DNA of 64,000 nt from Cyclina sinensis (Eukaryota; Mollusca; Bivalvia; Venerida; Veneridae), in NCBI GenBank assembly GCA_012932295.1, contig JAAONU010000001.1:51991134-52055133 (forward strand), in the 5' to 3' direction. The notes under the pieces are model-generated. The model did no database searches, had not been told where the DNA came from, and saw only the letters and a program-made list of their open reading frames with translations. This document shows, in pieces, positions 33,081 to 45,800 of the stretch (within the stretch, counting starts at the first letter, position 1; every line of letters begins with the position of its first letter). The translations under genes were made by a program, and so were the position numbers.

Positions 33081-34405
33081 TCAATGCTCCTCTTTAAAAA
33101 GTCGAATTACTACAACAGCACATAATGTTAATAGGAATGAAAAACTGTAATTATTGGCACTATTCTGACACATACACATGCACACTTGATTGTCTTTTCC
33201 TTCTAAACCATCAAAGAATTTGACCTCAATACTGTTTTCCTTGCCGCCATTCATTTTTAGTGGCGCCTTTTTACATATACACATACATGGACTCATTCCA
33301 TTATTGTTCATCACAGGCATAAAACTGAAAGACTGAGAATCGTGATTAATAGTATGTATTTGTTTATCATTGTTTGCTTCCCACTCGGGAGTTATTTCTG
33401 GTTTTGCTGTCCAGTGCCACTCGGTAATATCTGGGACAGTGTCAAAATCTTCTTTCGGATCTTCATCCTCATCCGCCGGAAGTTGCTTATGGGAACTTAT
33501 TTTTATGTCGTCATATCCGATTGTGATGTCTGCGCAACCGTAGAATTGTTCCTGGTTCCCACAACCAACACATCCTCGTCCGGTCCGTTTATCTACTCCC
33601 CAACTATTTCCAGCATTGTACATCCACTGGAAAACACATGCTTTGCATTTTACATCATCTGGAAGCTTAAGTCTTATTCTCAATTTCTGATAACCATTTT
33701 TATTTGGCACAGGGTATCTTCTAGACCTAGTGTCAGCCATTGGTAGCACATATCTGTCCAAACATTTCTGTGTCACAGTCTCTGATGGATCGTCATTTGG
33801 GCATATTTTGAATTCCATCCAGCCTTTGTGATTAGCTGTGAGTTCTATAACAACTGTTATAACTTCTCCGGGTGAGTACTTCCGAACAATAATTCCATTT
33901 GCATATTTCCCTGGGGGTTCGTTAGGTCGGGGCCCATTCCAAGGATCTCCACAAATACCACATTTCCCGCCATTTTGCTCATACTGTACCTAGAAATTAT
34001 TGCAAAATACAGGTTTTTACAAAATCTTAAGTAAATCTGTTGCCTTCGAAGACTCACTTTTAAACTAACCAATTTTATATTATATTAAGTCTAACACAAA
34101 CAATTAGCTTTAAATGACATTTGCTTTCTATTTCTTAATGTCAAGAGAACCCAGTATTACGTGTATCATCTACATGTTCTGTTACAAATATGTCTGTTCT
34201 ATTAAAAAAAGAGAGACAAAAATTCACTTTTTGTGAAATTTACCTGAACACCTCCACAATACAATTGATTGTCGTCATAGTTCGGTGGGTTGCTGAAGCC
34301 ATATCTCCACATGGACGACCTTGAAGGAGGGTCTATGAGTCTACCGTGACCTATGACCTCTGGTACCAAGTACAGTGGCAGAATCACGATGAACTGGTAC
34401 CACAT
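33081..34405 (-). CDS. AA15-type lytic polysaccharide monooxygenase, two coding exons
   Basis: Exons are 34405-34244 and 33989-33081, joined in phase 0, giving 356 residues. Residues 1-19 form a signal peptide, and cleavage would expose His20 of HGRLIDPPSRSSMWR, the first copper ligand of the histidine brace. His108 in TANHKGWMEF is the second. CGICGDPWNG and CGNQEQFYGCADITI are AA15 signatures. These copper enzymes oxidatively cut chitin or cellulose. After the catalytic module (to about residue 212) come an acidic linker (ADEDEDPKEDFD), two clusters CMCIC (289-293) and CMCMC (324-328), and a hydrophobic tail (335-349) ending RLFKEEH, which may anchor the protein in a membrane or be a GPI signal. 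The start is favoured because a splice acceptor (TTTCAG at 34413-34418) just precedes it, implying a 5' UTR intron, and because an upstream in-frame Met would spoil the signal peptide. Confidence 0.93.
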
Positions 34406-34412
34406 AATGGAG

Positions 34413-34430
34413 CTGAAATGGAAAGAAGCA
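34413..34430 (-). promoter_or_regulatory. Splice acceptor before the LPMO start codon
   Basis: A pyrimidine-rich tract ending in CAG lies 7 bases before the ATG at 34405, indicating a non-coding first exon further upstream. That exon was not located. Confidence 0.55.
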
Positions 34431-34589
34431 GTTGTAAAATTTGTTACTTTTTGCATACACTGGTCCATGTATCTGTATTATATTTCCATTTCCTATAACC
34501 GTCAACTTTCGCTTCTTAACGAAAATAATGGAACATTAAGGATATTAATGCGCACTTACAGAAATGCCAACATCTAATAACATCTAACA

Positions 34590-34795
34590 CTAATAACTGT
34601 CTTTCGGATAAGACTTTAAACCCAGGTTCCATTCTACTCTGAGCAAGTAAAAGAACCAGGAGTTCACTGGAATGAGTTGTTTTCTGTATCTTTTATAATC
34701 CCCCACAACATAAAATATCTAAACTCCTCTTGGGAAGTCTGTCAAATGAAAAATTGGCATCAATGATAAATAAATTCGAATAAAAAGATAGATGT
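34590..34795. mobile_element. SINE-type repeat, copy 1 of a second family
   Basis: It shares with 45030-45255 the order 'aaaagaaccagg', 'ggaatgag', 'taaactcctcttgggaag' and 'gtcaaatgaa', ending in an A-rich 'aataaattcgaataaa' tail. Confidence 0.55.
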
Positions 34796-34799
34796 GAAA

Positions 34800-37700
34800 G
34801 TAATCTTGATTTGTCAGGTAGCACGCAACTCAACATTTAGTATTCTGATTCTCGTAAAACACAGACACTCACTTAACCGAACAGACCAGTTAATTTAACT
34901 TTCAAGTATTTTGGTTGCTATGTCAATGTCAACTTCAATAACAACCAAGTTTTGATTTAAGCTATATATACATTATAAATCAAGTGATATACATTATTTA
35001 TCAAGTGACACTTGTGTCAGAGAAGTTCTTCTAGCACATAGAAATGTAATTCTCCGCTTTTTTCATTTTAGTGACTGTTAAAAGTGAGCAGTGACCCGGC
35101 TTTTCCCTGTATGATGGATCTAAACTGACCATGTGTCAGTGTCATATGTGAAGCGTAAACTGGCCATGCCAAGCTCGTAATTAAAATTTGACGGACAAAC
35201 TAATTGCATACGTCAAAAGTATTTGATTGGGCTACCTAATGAAGATTATCGTTACTTGGCGGAGCATATTACGTAAATATATGGCTTAATATGTTGATAT
35301 ATTGATTTGCATACTCATAAATGTTAAATGTAACATACTGAGTTAATAAAACGTTGTTCTGTTCTGTTCTGCTTTGGAAAAGATTTAATACTAAATGCTT
35401 ATATGTTATAAGTACCTTCCAAGTACCTATCCACTAAAAAAAATATTTTGAAAAATATAAGCGCATTAAGCAATGTGGAAAATTTTGCAAAAATATGCAA
35501 CTGAAAACACCAGTGGCAACATATTTGAAAACATAGCTACAAAATGTTATGTAAAATTCTTCTACACAAGTCATCCATAGGTTTTAAATGAATCCTAAAG
35601 CCTTTCTTTCAGAAATAAAAGACGTTATATATTGTGAAAGTTTAATTTAAAGATAAAATTTTGGCTGTTCCAGTACCTTGAAAAAAAAACACGTGACGAA
35701 AGCCAAAATAACGTTCCATCCATGTTATCGTAATTTCTTTTTTATTGGTCATAAGAAAATTATCTTTAAAATACGTCGCAAGATCTCTAAAATAAAACTT
35801 GATCTTATATTAAAAGGAATCGACTTTAAATCTTAAAAATTGAAAGAAACTTGTCTCTCTAGTATGCTCTCAAATTTCCTCCTAAAATAGAATCAGCCTC
35901 TTTCAAACGAATAAATTTTAGAAACAACACTTTATCAAAACCATATCATATTTACACACTGCACGACTTCAAACTTCATGTATCAAAAAGCAATAACATT
36001 TATTTAAGAGAGACTAAACATTTATTTAAAATATGCAGCAATAAAATTCAGATTGATAATTAATCAAATCGCCCACGACATGAATAAGAAATACATAACT
36101 CCGTGAACAAATCGTACCTGCATTCAGTAACGAAACGCAGTATAAATTGATATTCAATTTTTTAATGACAAAAAGAATGCCCACCTTTTCCGTCTTGTCT
36201 TAAAACAGAACAAAGTGATTTTACAAATTCCAATGCAAATGTCTGAAGTTAATATAGAACATATTCGCTCGATAAAAATAAAAATACTGTAAACATTATT
36301 ATGATAATGAGTTAAACGTTAACTTTAATAATGACAACAGAACATGTTCTTGACAAAATTTTGGCCACCTGACTGAGGGCATAAACATAAAACTTCGTGT
36401 CTACAATTGTTTACAAGTTGTCGCACAGATAGTAACCTATGTTCTTTGAGTAACAGGTCGCAATTGTAGGAACATGTTATGTTGTACCTGTCATTCGAAA
36501 ATCAAACACATCCACTGATGATCTATACCTTGTTTCCAAACTTCAGTAAAGCAATAATATTCATATTTTGGCGTGCTCTGTAATGATTAAAAGGTATTTA
36601 TGATTATCTGTAACAATTTTATGGCCTCACTCATTGTTACAGACTCGTGCAAAGTATTTTTTCTTCTTTACTTCCGTTATCTGGTTTTACAAATGGTGCA
36701 AGCTATTTAAACGTAAAAGGATACTCATTTCTGATTTGATATTTCAAACTGGCAACACAAATTTTCGGAGGAATTTGATTTTTTTTACTTTTATTTTGTT
36801 TAAATTTGTATTCAAATGTACGGCAATACAAATCTAACGCTTAGGACTTTTCCAAACTACGTTGTTACTTTATGCGTGTTTTAATAAATATAGTTTAAGA
36901 ATATAGCTCACAAATACTGAAGCATTTCCACTGCTATGTTGTCGTAATTTCCAGACTGACTGAAACAAATCTTTAATCTGAGTACCGAGACAAGCCAGTG
37001 AACAGCTGACCGTGTGACCGTAAAGCTGTACCAAAAATTTCTCATAGAACTATTTTCATTGTAAACTTTTGGTTCTGTTAATGTTAAAGTACCCACATAA
37101 TCTTTTAGAATAGGGTATTCCATAGAAAATGATATTTCTGGGTCCTCCATATAGACACACAGGCAAGTCTTTGCCAATGATATGAAGGCTTGGTGGGACA
37201 TATGAAATACTTTTGTATTTAATTTCACTACAGGGGAAGATAATTTGCAATCAAGCAAAATCAATCCTGAATAACACCATTAATTTATACAGCAAAGATT
37301 GTTGTTACATAATCTGCAAGTATTTTACCGACAGTTAAACCTGAGTGTTAGCACAAGCAGCGCTATAAATGTAACAATTTGTCCCCATTAATCATTTACA
37401 CACAGGTTTCGATCTATTGACACTTAAATGGTATACAATCTGTCGAAAGGATAGTAATATATGTTCACTAGGCTGACATGTTTATTTTCTGTTAGTTTCT
37501 TTGCATCACAAGCATTATTATAAACATTGTATTACATATTTGATTGTAGCTTATAATATACTAGTATAAAAATGTATACATTTCTGTAACATTCAGCGTC
37601 ACGTTGTTTTTAGCTCCCTTTGATTGTGGCTCAACGTTGAGAACACTAGAAACATTGAAAGATTTTAGAATATCGCATGCCAGATGTCTCAATGGTCTTT

Positions 37701-40550
37701 GGTAATACCGTTCTCATAATAGTATATACTATAGTTACTTAGTAGTCGTTTCTCAGAGTTAAAATGCTGCTCCAGTTAACCCTGATTTAAGGAAAAACTT
37801 TTTAAGTCGTGAACGCCACCATTTTGTTTTAAAGTCATTATTTACGTTTACACTCACGAACATACAAGCTGTAAACTGTGACACAGCAACCAAGAAAAGC
37901 TTGTAGTATATCCGTTATATATTTTTTGCAGTTACAAACTATACGCCTACAACTCACCTTTTCCGCAAACCAACCTTTGCTAATTAAAATAGTTTAAAAA
38001 GTCCAAAATGCTTATTTATAGGTAGGTGTCGCACGTTGTTTGAAATCGTGAATCATGTTTTGTACATCATGTGTTTTAGGACTGACTACATTCTATACAC
38101 CATGTTAAACACATAGGACTTTTGTGACACTTATATTTCAAAACTTGAGACAGAATAATGGTCTGTCATGAAACATGCATTTTGAAATGATGTCTGATTT
38201 TAAGGAAGCTATTTTAATCAATCAACATTTAAGATTTTATGGTGTCGTGAGAATCTTACATATACACAAAGCGACGACGAGCCTTTCTTCCTACCAGATA
38301 TATGCCAACGGAAGCTTTGGAATTTTATCCCATAAAAATCTTAGCATAAAAGTAAATGCAAATTGATATATTTAAACGAGGCACAGTATGTGGCAAGTTA
38401 GTGTTCGGCGAATAATGAATCACTTCAACTTTGATGATCGAAAATCTGCAAGCGTTTAACAGACGAGTGAGTAAAGATAGACGAGTTTAATTTCATCATT
38501 TACATGCACTGATATCATTCATTTACTTTATGGTTTCTCCACTCAACATTTTTAAGAAGAAAACTGTCTGCAGGTTTTAGCATATTTCATGGCTTTTTAA
38601 TCTTTAACCGCTATCTTTAAGGACCGTTTTTTTTCTCAGAAACTGTTCAACAGAATAAAGAAGGTCTTCAATTTAATACTAGGACCTTATTTTACATGGG
38701 ATTAAAATTGAATTCATAATTGATTTCCTGTGAGATTAAACCAAGTGTTTTTTTTAATAAATCAGTACAATGGAAACAAGACAACGCCACCAAGTTCTAA
38801 CTTTTGAAGAGAATAATTTTCAATTTGTTAATTTACTTATATTGCAGGGCAGTCAAAACTAAATTTATTACCATAAAATCTGATCTCATATTCGTAAAGG
38901 ACTAATTCGATATCTAAAAATTTCGAAATCCGATTTAACACAATTGACAGAATAGCGAAGGCTACGAACATTCGACAGTTTCCAACATGTACTAAATAAT
39001 GCGAAAATTAATTACCGACGATCATTAATGACTGATTGACTGGCCTGCAGGCGATGTTTTAATTACTTCTTACGACAATAAATCACGTTGAAGTATGCAA
39101 ATACCTGTTTTATGTACAAAATAATGATATTTCCTCCATGTTTAACAAAATGTGTATTATTTATAAAAAAAAAATGCTGAAAGCTGAAAAATTGCTTTTG
39201 CTCCATCTAAAATAAAAGAACGGTTTCAAAATCCAACGTGAGACTAGCATTTTGAGGACGATGATTCTTGAGAATTTTGTAATATATATATATATGTAAC
39301 ATCTGACTAGTATCATTATCGTTCTCATTTATTCCTTCCATCTGTCTTGCTCTTTTTCTTATTACTTCTATCTTACTATTAAACATAAGCAAAATCTTAA
39401 TGAGAGAGACAGATCTACCAGTTGAGGTTCAACTGAAAATATAAATAGAAAAATACCAAAAAATTTAACTATTGTTTTTTAGAGGAAATTATATCATATT
39501 TCGTAAATTTTTTACATGGTAAAATATGTAAAAGTTTCTTACCTCCTGCTAAGCAAAATCTTAATTCACAGAATATACGTTAGTCACATTATGTAAACTG
39601 AAAATATCCTCACATAGTACAACAAATAAACGAGTGAAATGTAAATGATGTAATAGCGACCGCTGTTCATCATCGTGTTTCGTCGTAGCAGCCTTCAGCA
39701 ATTTGTTTGATTTACGATTGGGTGTATCGACGTGCCGTACACTTTCGTTAATTTCCGTGATTGCTACAAGCGTAAACGTTGTTGGCGTATTCGCTGTACG
39801 GTAATTTCTGAACTAATTATGTTGAAATGGATGAGGGTGATTTATTATAATCAGTAATCATGTCCTAAATGGTACGCTTTTATAGACTTCAAAGGCTTTT
39901 GTGGCTTTAACACGCGAATTTGACAAATGAAAATGAATCTGGGTTAACGACAAGATATGAAAAAATGTAAGTGACCGAGGCTTAATTAGCCTTTGATTAA
40001 AATGTTGTATGAAGTCATGGTTTGGTACTCGTTTATATCAATAATCTAACATATTTAGTGACATATCTCCCTTTTAAAAACTATTTTCACTTGGTTTTGT
40101 GGTTACTGCTGTTTTGTTCTTGATGTAAGAATGTGTAGTTTTTGAAAGTATGGTGCTAAATAACAGATATTCGCACTTTATACAACGTGAGCTTTGTTTT
40201 ATCGAAAATGCTTCACTTTAATTTAATTTGCGTGTCGAAATTTTCAAAAAATTGATATTCATTTTTGAACAGGACTTTCATCTTTTTCATGTTTTATCTT
40301 ACCGTATCATTGTTACCTGTCTAACGCCTGGTCGAAAGACACAAATGCCTTCTTCGTTAAACCAGTTAACACATTTTTTTATCCATGTTTGTCATGTAAC
40401 TTTAATTAAAATGTCCCAGAAAACTCAATATAAATGAGTTTTGACAGTGCTTATGACACTTTAATATCAGAATAGTAAAGAGAATAAGAATTTCAATATG
40501 TTCTTGGGTTTTAATCTGAGTAATCTACTTGAACATGAACCATGCAGAGA
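34800..40550. other. Intergenic stretch, no gene supported
   Basis: The sequence is AT-rich with short frames only. The longest (36908-37264, minus, 118 codons) has no family I recognise and overlaps another frame of similar length, so it is not called. A short (TA)n run lies near 39280. Confidence 0.5.
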
Positions 40551-40559
40551 CAATATATC

Positions 40560-41420
40560 TAAGATAGCCGTCTGACGTCTAGGACCGCATTTGGCAGCTC
40601 AACATTGACGTCATCGTCAGAAATGGGTACGTCAGTATGCAAGTTAAACAAAACGAGACTGGGTTACAGTACTGTATGGTGAAGAATCTCGATTGTGTTT
40701 AGACCGTGATGGACGAATATATTGTTACTGACGAAATGAACATTACTCTCAAAGAAACCGTTATGGCGACAGTAATGTCATTGCTTGGGTGGGAATATCT
40801 GATAGTGATCTCACAGTTGTAGTCAAGGTCAAGGCAGACATATCATGAGGAGGCACCGTGGTCCAGGGGTAGAGCGCAGGGCTCCGGATCCGGAGGTCGC
40901 GGGTTCGAATCCCGTCAGAGGCGAGATTCTCTCACGATCTTCACATTCCTCACAGCTGCGCGAATACTGGTATGGAACCCAGGAAGCAGTCATCGAGCGT
41001 GGTGAATCTAAGTTGTTAGAACTTGTATCGCAATCGATGTAAAATAAATGAGTCTAAACCATCTTGAGACCAGTATTTGTTGCAATCTTTGTTGCCCATC
41101 GTAAAGTTAGATTATTCCTCCAAGACAACGACCGATGCCACCCGGCTCGCGTATGAAGCGCGTATGGGCCGCTGGCCCTGAAGTGCTATCTCGACAAGAT
41201 TTTTTCCCCAGACCCGTCTCATATTGAACATTTATGGTGCATTTTGGATGGTTGCGTGCGATGTCGATGTCCGAAGACAAGTGAAGAACTTTTACGTCTG
41301 TTGCATACCACAGCAACAAATACTGACCCGTACACTTTTAATGCGACACCATTGTGAAACAGGAATTTGTCCATGACCTTAAATGCTACTCTTGCTGAAA
41401 AAGAATACATTTTTTTACAA
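40560..41420 (+). pseudogene. Tc1-like transposase relic interrupted by a SINE
   Basis: Before 40840 the broken frames spell Tc1 pieces such as RPHLAAQH, then SNVIAWVGISDSDLTVVV (the family's VMVWAGIS region). After 41080 they spell LQDNDRCHPAR and SHIEHLWCILDGCVR (the QDNARPH and PIEHLWDELGRRVR regions of the DDE domain). Frames shift and stops are present. The two halves are separated exactly by the SINE at 40848-41050. Confidence 0.8.
40848..41050 (+). mobile_element. tRNA-derived SINE
   Basis: The head (40851-40923) has RNA polymerase III box A (TGGTCCAGGGG) and box B (GGTTCGAATCC) and a loop resembling tRNA-Arg with CCG anticodon, but the acceptor stem does not pair. The body contains 'ggaacccaggaagcagtcat' and ends 'aatcgatgtaaaataaat'. 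The same body and end recur at 63083-63275. Confidence 0.82.
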
Positions 41421-41604
41421 AAGCATTGTCATTTCGAGAAGACATTTCTGATGTTCTTTACTTGTATGGAAAATTAAATGTTGGACATGTCTTGGTATCG
41501 TTTCTTTTTAAGGATGAGTATTGATTAGGTATTTCACAAAAATTCAAATAAATGTAAACTAACTCATAAAAATAAAACGGATTTACAGATTAAATGGGAG
41601 CAAC

Positions 41605-41610
41605 TTTATT
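41605..41610 (-). promoter_or_regulatory. Candidate polyadenylation signal of the sulfotransferase
   Basis: Minus-strand AATAAA lies about 130 bases past the stop codon. Confidence 0.5.
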
Positions 41611-41738
41611 ATTCATACGTCAGTTAAGTTGCCATTTATAGCATAAGTCGACTATTAGTTTCAGATTCTGTCAAAGTACTATTGCTAGATCGTTCTCAAA
41701 ACACACCGACACATAGATATTATTCTCGTAGGAAACTG

Positions 41739-44190
41739 TTAATCCTTTGAAAGGCCATCGAGATAAGTAAAATCATCCTCAACATTAACAGTTCTGTTGA
41801 ATAGTATCTTTGGTCGATCGTCAAAACCAAATAGCAAGCAGTCTTCAAGGACGTAACGTCTAAGTCTTTCCATGTCCTCTAGTGGCACCTGTCTGTACGC
41901 CTGGATTAGAGCTTCTTGTCGTTGCTGCTTAACCTCCGAACGATTAACTGGAATGCTCAATGCTGTCTTAACAGCCTCGAGAAATTCGTCTTTAGTTATA
42001 GAGTCTGCATTACGCTGTGTGTATGGAAAGTTGATGTATTTTGACAGATAACCCCGTATTTGTAAGTCTCTCCATGTCCGAAGCATCATTTTGATAAAAG
42101 GAAATTTTATTTCTTTAAGTATTTTCTTTGCTTGAAACAGAAAATTTACACGCCCGCTTGCGGTGTCGACAGCGGTCTCCATATGGAAGTCATCGAAATG
42201 TAAGAAGACTTCAGGGAACTGATTTTTCCACTTAGAGATAAGAAAGTCTGCATCCTCTCTTAGTGTTTCTAACTTTCCAATGTACTGGAAATCCGTTGAA
42301 CATGGATCACACATTTCATTCATTGGTGAAAAGTGTATATTGATATGATTTCCGGACTCGCTAAGATACAAAATATACTTAATGAATTCTAAAAATGTAA
42401 CATCAAACCCAAAGTTTTCATAAACATCGGAATAATTACCTCTTATTTTATGAACTACCTGTCTGCCAGTTGCTCTCCAAAAAAGTAAGTTCGCGTGATA
42501 AAGTTTGTTTTCATACCCAGAAAATAATCTTGCATAAGGATCACGGACAAATATGAATGATGTTCCATTTTCTTTCAAATTTCTTTTTTCTTCCTCTGAA
42601 AGTTGTTTCAGTTTTGAGAGGTTCACTCCACCTAAAGATATATCAAACGGTGACTTCAGTTTTCCCTGACTAGCAAATACAGTCAGTATTCTTTTCCAGA
42701 ATGTTGAACTTACTTTAGGTATTGGACAATAATAGATATTATGAATCTTTTCTACAAGTATTCTGGAATTGTTGCTGTCTAAGCCCTTTACCACCGCCCT
42801 GTTCACTTTTCTGCAGCCATCTTGAATAAGTGCACGACGATCTTCGTATACATGTTCTCTGCCATATACATTAGCTTCTGTCTTCGGAATAACGCCAGAG
42901 CTTTCGAAAATATTATATGGAATCCCTGCTAGAATAAGGCGACGGTAGCTGACATTTTCTGAAGTAACAATATGATGGAAAATGATTAGTAAATGTTTCT
43001 TTGCTGATTGTCAGCAAAGGTGCATGATTAAATGAGTAAGAGTGATTAATGGTATTATTTTTTTGATGATATCTTATCACAGTACCTTGTTTCGTATGAA
43101 TGGGTCACAATAAAAATGCCGCTATAGTGTAACGGAAGGCTCTGATAGCAACATAAACGTTACGTTTCCATGGTTTAATGTTTGATTTGAAAGGACAGGT
43201 TGGTTGTTGCCTCAGTCAGAGTAATTAAATTTTCTTGTTGTATTCTTTTTACTTAACAGTCATATATAATAATGAATATCAATTAACAAATATGTCAACT
43301 TTCGTAATAGAAAGAAAATTAAAATAATTGACACGTCCTTGTATCTTTTTATTACCTAAATGTTGTCACTTTAAAGATGTGTATTTTATTAAATTTATAG
43401 CATCATGTCAAGAAAAAAATCCTACATAACAACAATTAACAATACATGTTTGGTCATGTGACAAAGCTGAATATGTCATACCAAACTGATAGCAAATATT
43501 ACAAAATGATGGCTCAGCCATCTAAAAAAACATCATTATTGTTTTATATATCGGTAAAGTTTATATGTCAAATCAGATGTCTACGTGGTTGATCTGGAAC
43601 AAATTTCTCATTCCTCACAAGCGAGTCTTATGTATCTACATAAACCCAAAAGTATCGTTTTGTTGTTACTGTGAAGCAACTGTACTAATTTAAACATACT
43701 AGATCTTTCATGATAATACTTTATTATGTATTCAGATCTCATTTCCTTGTACATTATACATTTTAAAATAAAGTGATATTCGTCTCTTATTTTATGTTCC
43801 TAACATAGTTCACAAAATCTTTCATGACGCCCAAGTCTGCCCTACCGTACCTGCCAGTTTCTGCTTGCAAACTATGTGTGAATACTCTAATTCTAGTTAC
43901 ATATCGTCTTGTTTCCTTACACCATTTTTTTTCAAGGTTGTATTCAATATCAAAATTTCGTTTAATGTACTTGTACACAGTATTTTATTAAAACCAGAAA
44001 AGTATTTTCCTAAATACATGTAGAGGAAATATCTAAAACATCAAATATTACTTCTTCTTAACAATTTCCGTTTTATTTAAGTTCATGCCAAAAATAATAA
44101 AAATTAAAAATTACACAAACCTTGCAGGATTACTATTATAGTCAGAAAGCACAAGACCACCAAAACAAGAAATATGAAAGAAGTACGCAT
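41739..44190 (-). CDS. Carbohydrate sulfotransferase, Golgi type II membrane protein
   Basis: Exon 1 (44190-44121) encodes MRTSFIFLVL followed by more hydrophobic residues to position 23, a short cytoplasmic end plus signal anchor. Exon 2 (42958-41739) carries the rest; the split codon G|AA gives Glu24 and the total is 429 residues. The sulfotransferase family 2 signatures are clear: PKVSSTFWKR (residues 104-113) binds the 5'-phosphosulfate of PAPS, and VRDPYARLFSGYENK (from residue 161) binds the 3'-phosphate. Such enzymes, like the vertebrate CHST8-14 group, transfer sulfate to hexose or hexosamine of glycans in the Golgi. Which sugar it uses cannot be read from sequence. A minus-strand AATAAA lies at 41605-41610, about 130 bases after the stop. 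A degraded paralogue lies 18 kb away. Confidence 0.93.
42959..44120 (-). other. Intron of the sulfotransferase gene
   Basis: It has a GTTTGT donor and TTCAG acceptor. No repeat or nested gene is recognised inside. The same exon 2 acceptor phase is preserved in the broken copy at 62415. Confidence 0.8.
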
Positions 44191-45025
44191 TGTTAATTAT
44201 CGGAGAAAATATTTAAACTGATTTCTGTAAATTTTCCCTATCAAGAAAATATTGTGTAATATATTTCCGACATACACGAGATTGTGCAGGCGGAGAAATC
44301 TCTCTATTAATTGGTTCTTGTCTGTTATTATTGATGCATTATAATCGCTATGATCTTTTCTGTTCTTATTCATAAAACATACGCTTGATTCGTTTGATAG
44401 CTTAATTTGGCAAATTTTAAATAATGCATCAGAAGTTTTGGGGTTTAATGAAGGTTTTCACGTTGAAAGCATACATCTCGGTTTTTGTTAACACTTACTG
44501 GGTGTAAAATCTTTTACACAAAATAGTTTTATAATTGGCGTAACTGAAACGATAAGTCCTACTAACCAACGTTAATTTTATGAAACAAGTTGGCTGCTTA
44601 AAAAAGCATCCAATGGGTTATGCCAAATAATTGAATTTTACATATGATCAAATCTTTATGCAACATTCCTTGCGATATTGATAGTTGTCCTCTTCCTTTA
44701 ATATTTCAGTCTATGTTAGTTAAAATTGTCAGTGTGTGAACAAAGCAAGTAATTTTTTAGAATATATAGTATATCAGTGTTTACGAGCACAGGATATAAT
44801 GAATATACTATAAAAATATAAAAATAAAATCTTTGAGAACTCAAGACAACTACGATTATCTATTTCAGAAATTATTAAAGTATCGTAAATAGAGCTAAAA
44901 AGGGAAAAGGGAACGGCATAACAATTTTTTATTTAACAAGACTAACATTTCCAGCGTGCAGTATATATTTACTTACACATTTGAAATGAAACCACTGTAT
45001 TTTGCATTTTTGTTGTCAACATTTC
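44191..45025. other. Upstream flank of the sulfotransferase, no gene seen
   Basis: This is AT-rich promoter-side sequence without a motif I can support. Confidence 0.45.
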
Positions 45026-45029
45026 AACA

Positions 45030-45255
45030 AGCCGGTATCCTGCAGTAGCAGTGGTAACGCACTGAACTGATATTCCAGGGTTCCTGTATATTAGTGCTAT
45101 ACACAGGGCATGCAAAAGAACCAGAGGCGTCATTGAAATGAGATGCTTTCTAGTCTTGCACTATACCCAACATCCTAAAAAAGCTAACCTCTCTATGGGA
45201 CGTCGGTCAAATGAACAACACGTACCGACGAGAAATAAACTCAAATAGATAAAGT
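45030..45255. mobile_element. SINE-type repeat, copy 2 of the second family
   Basis: It shares the block order of 34590-34795 ('aaaagaaccagaggcgt', 'gaaatgaga', 'aacctctctatggga', 'gtcaaatgaac', A-rich tail). The head 'gcagtagcagtggtaacgca' resembles a decayed tRNA box A region. Confidence 0.55.
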
Positions 45256-45649
45256 AATATACAGTTAATTTAGCAACGATCACATCACCTGTTGACATTA
45301 TATGCATTTTCTGAATTCTTCGAAATTATTCAAATTGTTGAAGTTCTAAAAATTCATTTAAATGAGGCTTCATTTAAAAATATCAAGTCTAATGTTTATA
45401 TCAAATGATTTAAGTGTGAAACATGTTTCTACGGCAAAACAGCTGCGAAAATCCTAAAGTCTGAATTGTAAGTCTGTTTTCTTTGTGCAGTATATAGATT
45501 TCAATTTTATTTCTGTTGTTTTTAAAAATTATGCAAAATTATATGTAAATTACAATCAATTTCTGTGTTGAATTTAAACACATTATTTACCTAAAACACA
45601 AACATATATTTGCCACTCACATTGATACAATCAGATTCAATACATTGAA

Positions 45650-45800
45650 TGCAGCTTCAGCAAGGGTCAAGCCGTTGTTTCCTTGAGCAAGAAACTTTAC
45701 ACTCATTGCTTAGTACTGGTTAGTTCCAGGAACGGATTCGAGAGTGTGTCTATAAGCTAAAAGCTTCCTACACAATCGAACTAAAATAAATTTGGTATAA
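45650..45800. mobile_element. Probable SINE tail of a third family
   Basis: The phrase 'ccttgagcaagaaactttac' followed by 'gttccaggaacggattcg' and an 'aaaataaa' end is typical of tRNA-derived molluscan SINEs. Only one copy is present, so this rests on recall. Confidence 0.4.

Noticed and set aside
33342..33746. 134-codon plus-strand frame
   Set aside because: It is the antisense shadow of the LPMO exon, which has clear family motifs on the other strand.
36908..37264. 118-codon minus-strand frame
   Set aside because: No recognised family, a competing overlapping frame at 37056-37250, and no splice or start context. It may be chance in AT-rich DNA; a protein search would decide.
40851..40923. 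Possible tRNA-Arg gene
   Set aside because: Box A and box B are good, but the acceptor stem does not pair and the segment continues into a SINE body shared with 63083-63275.
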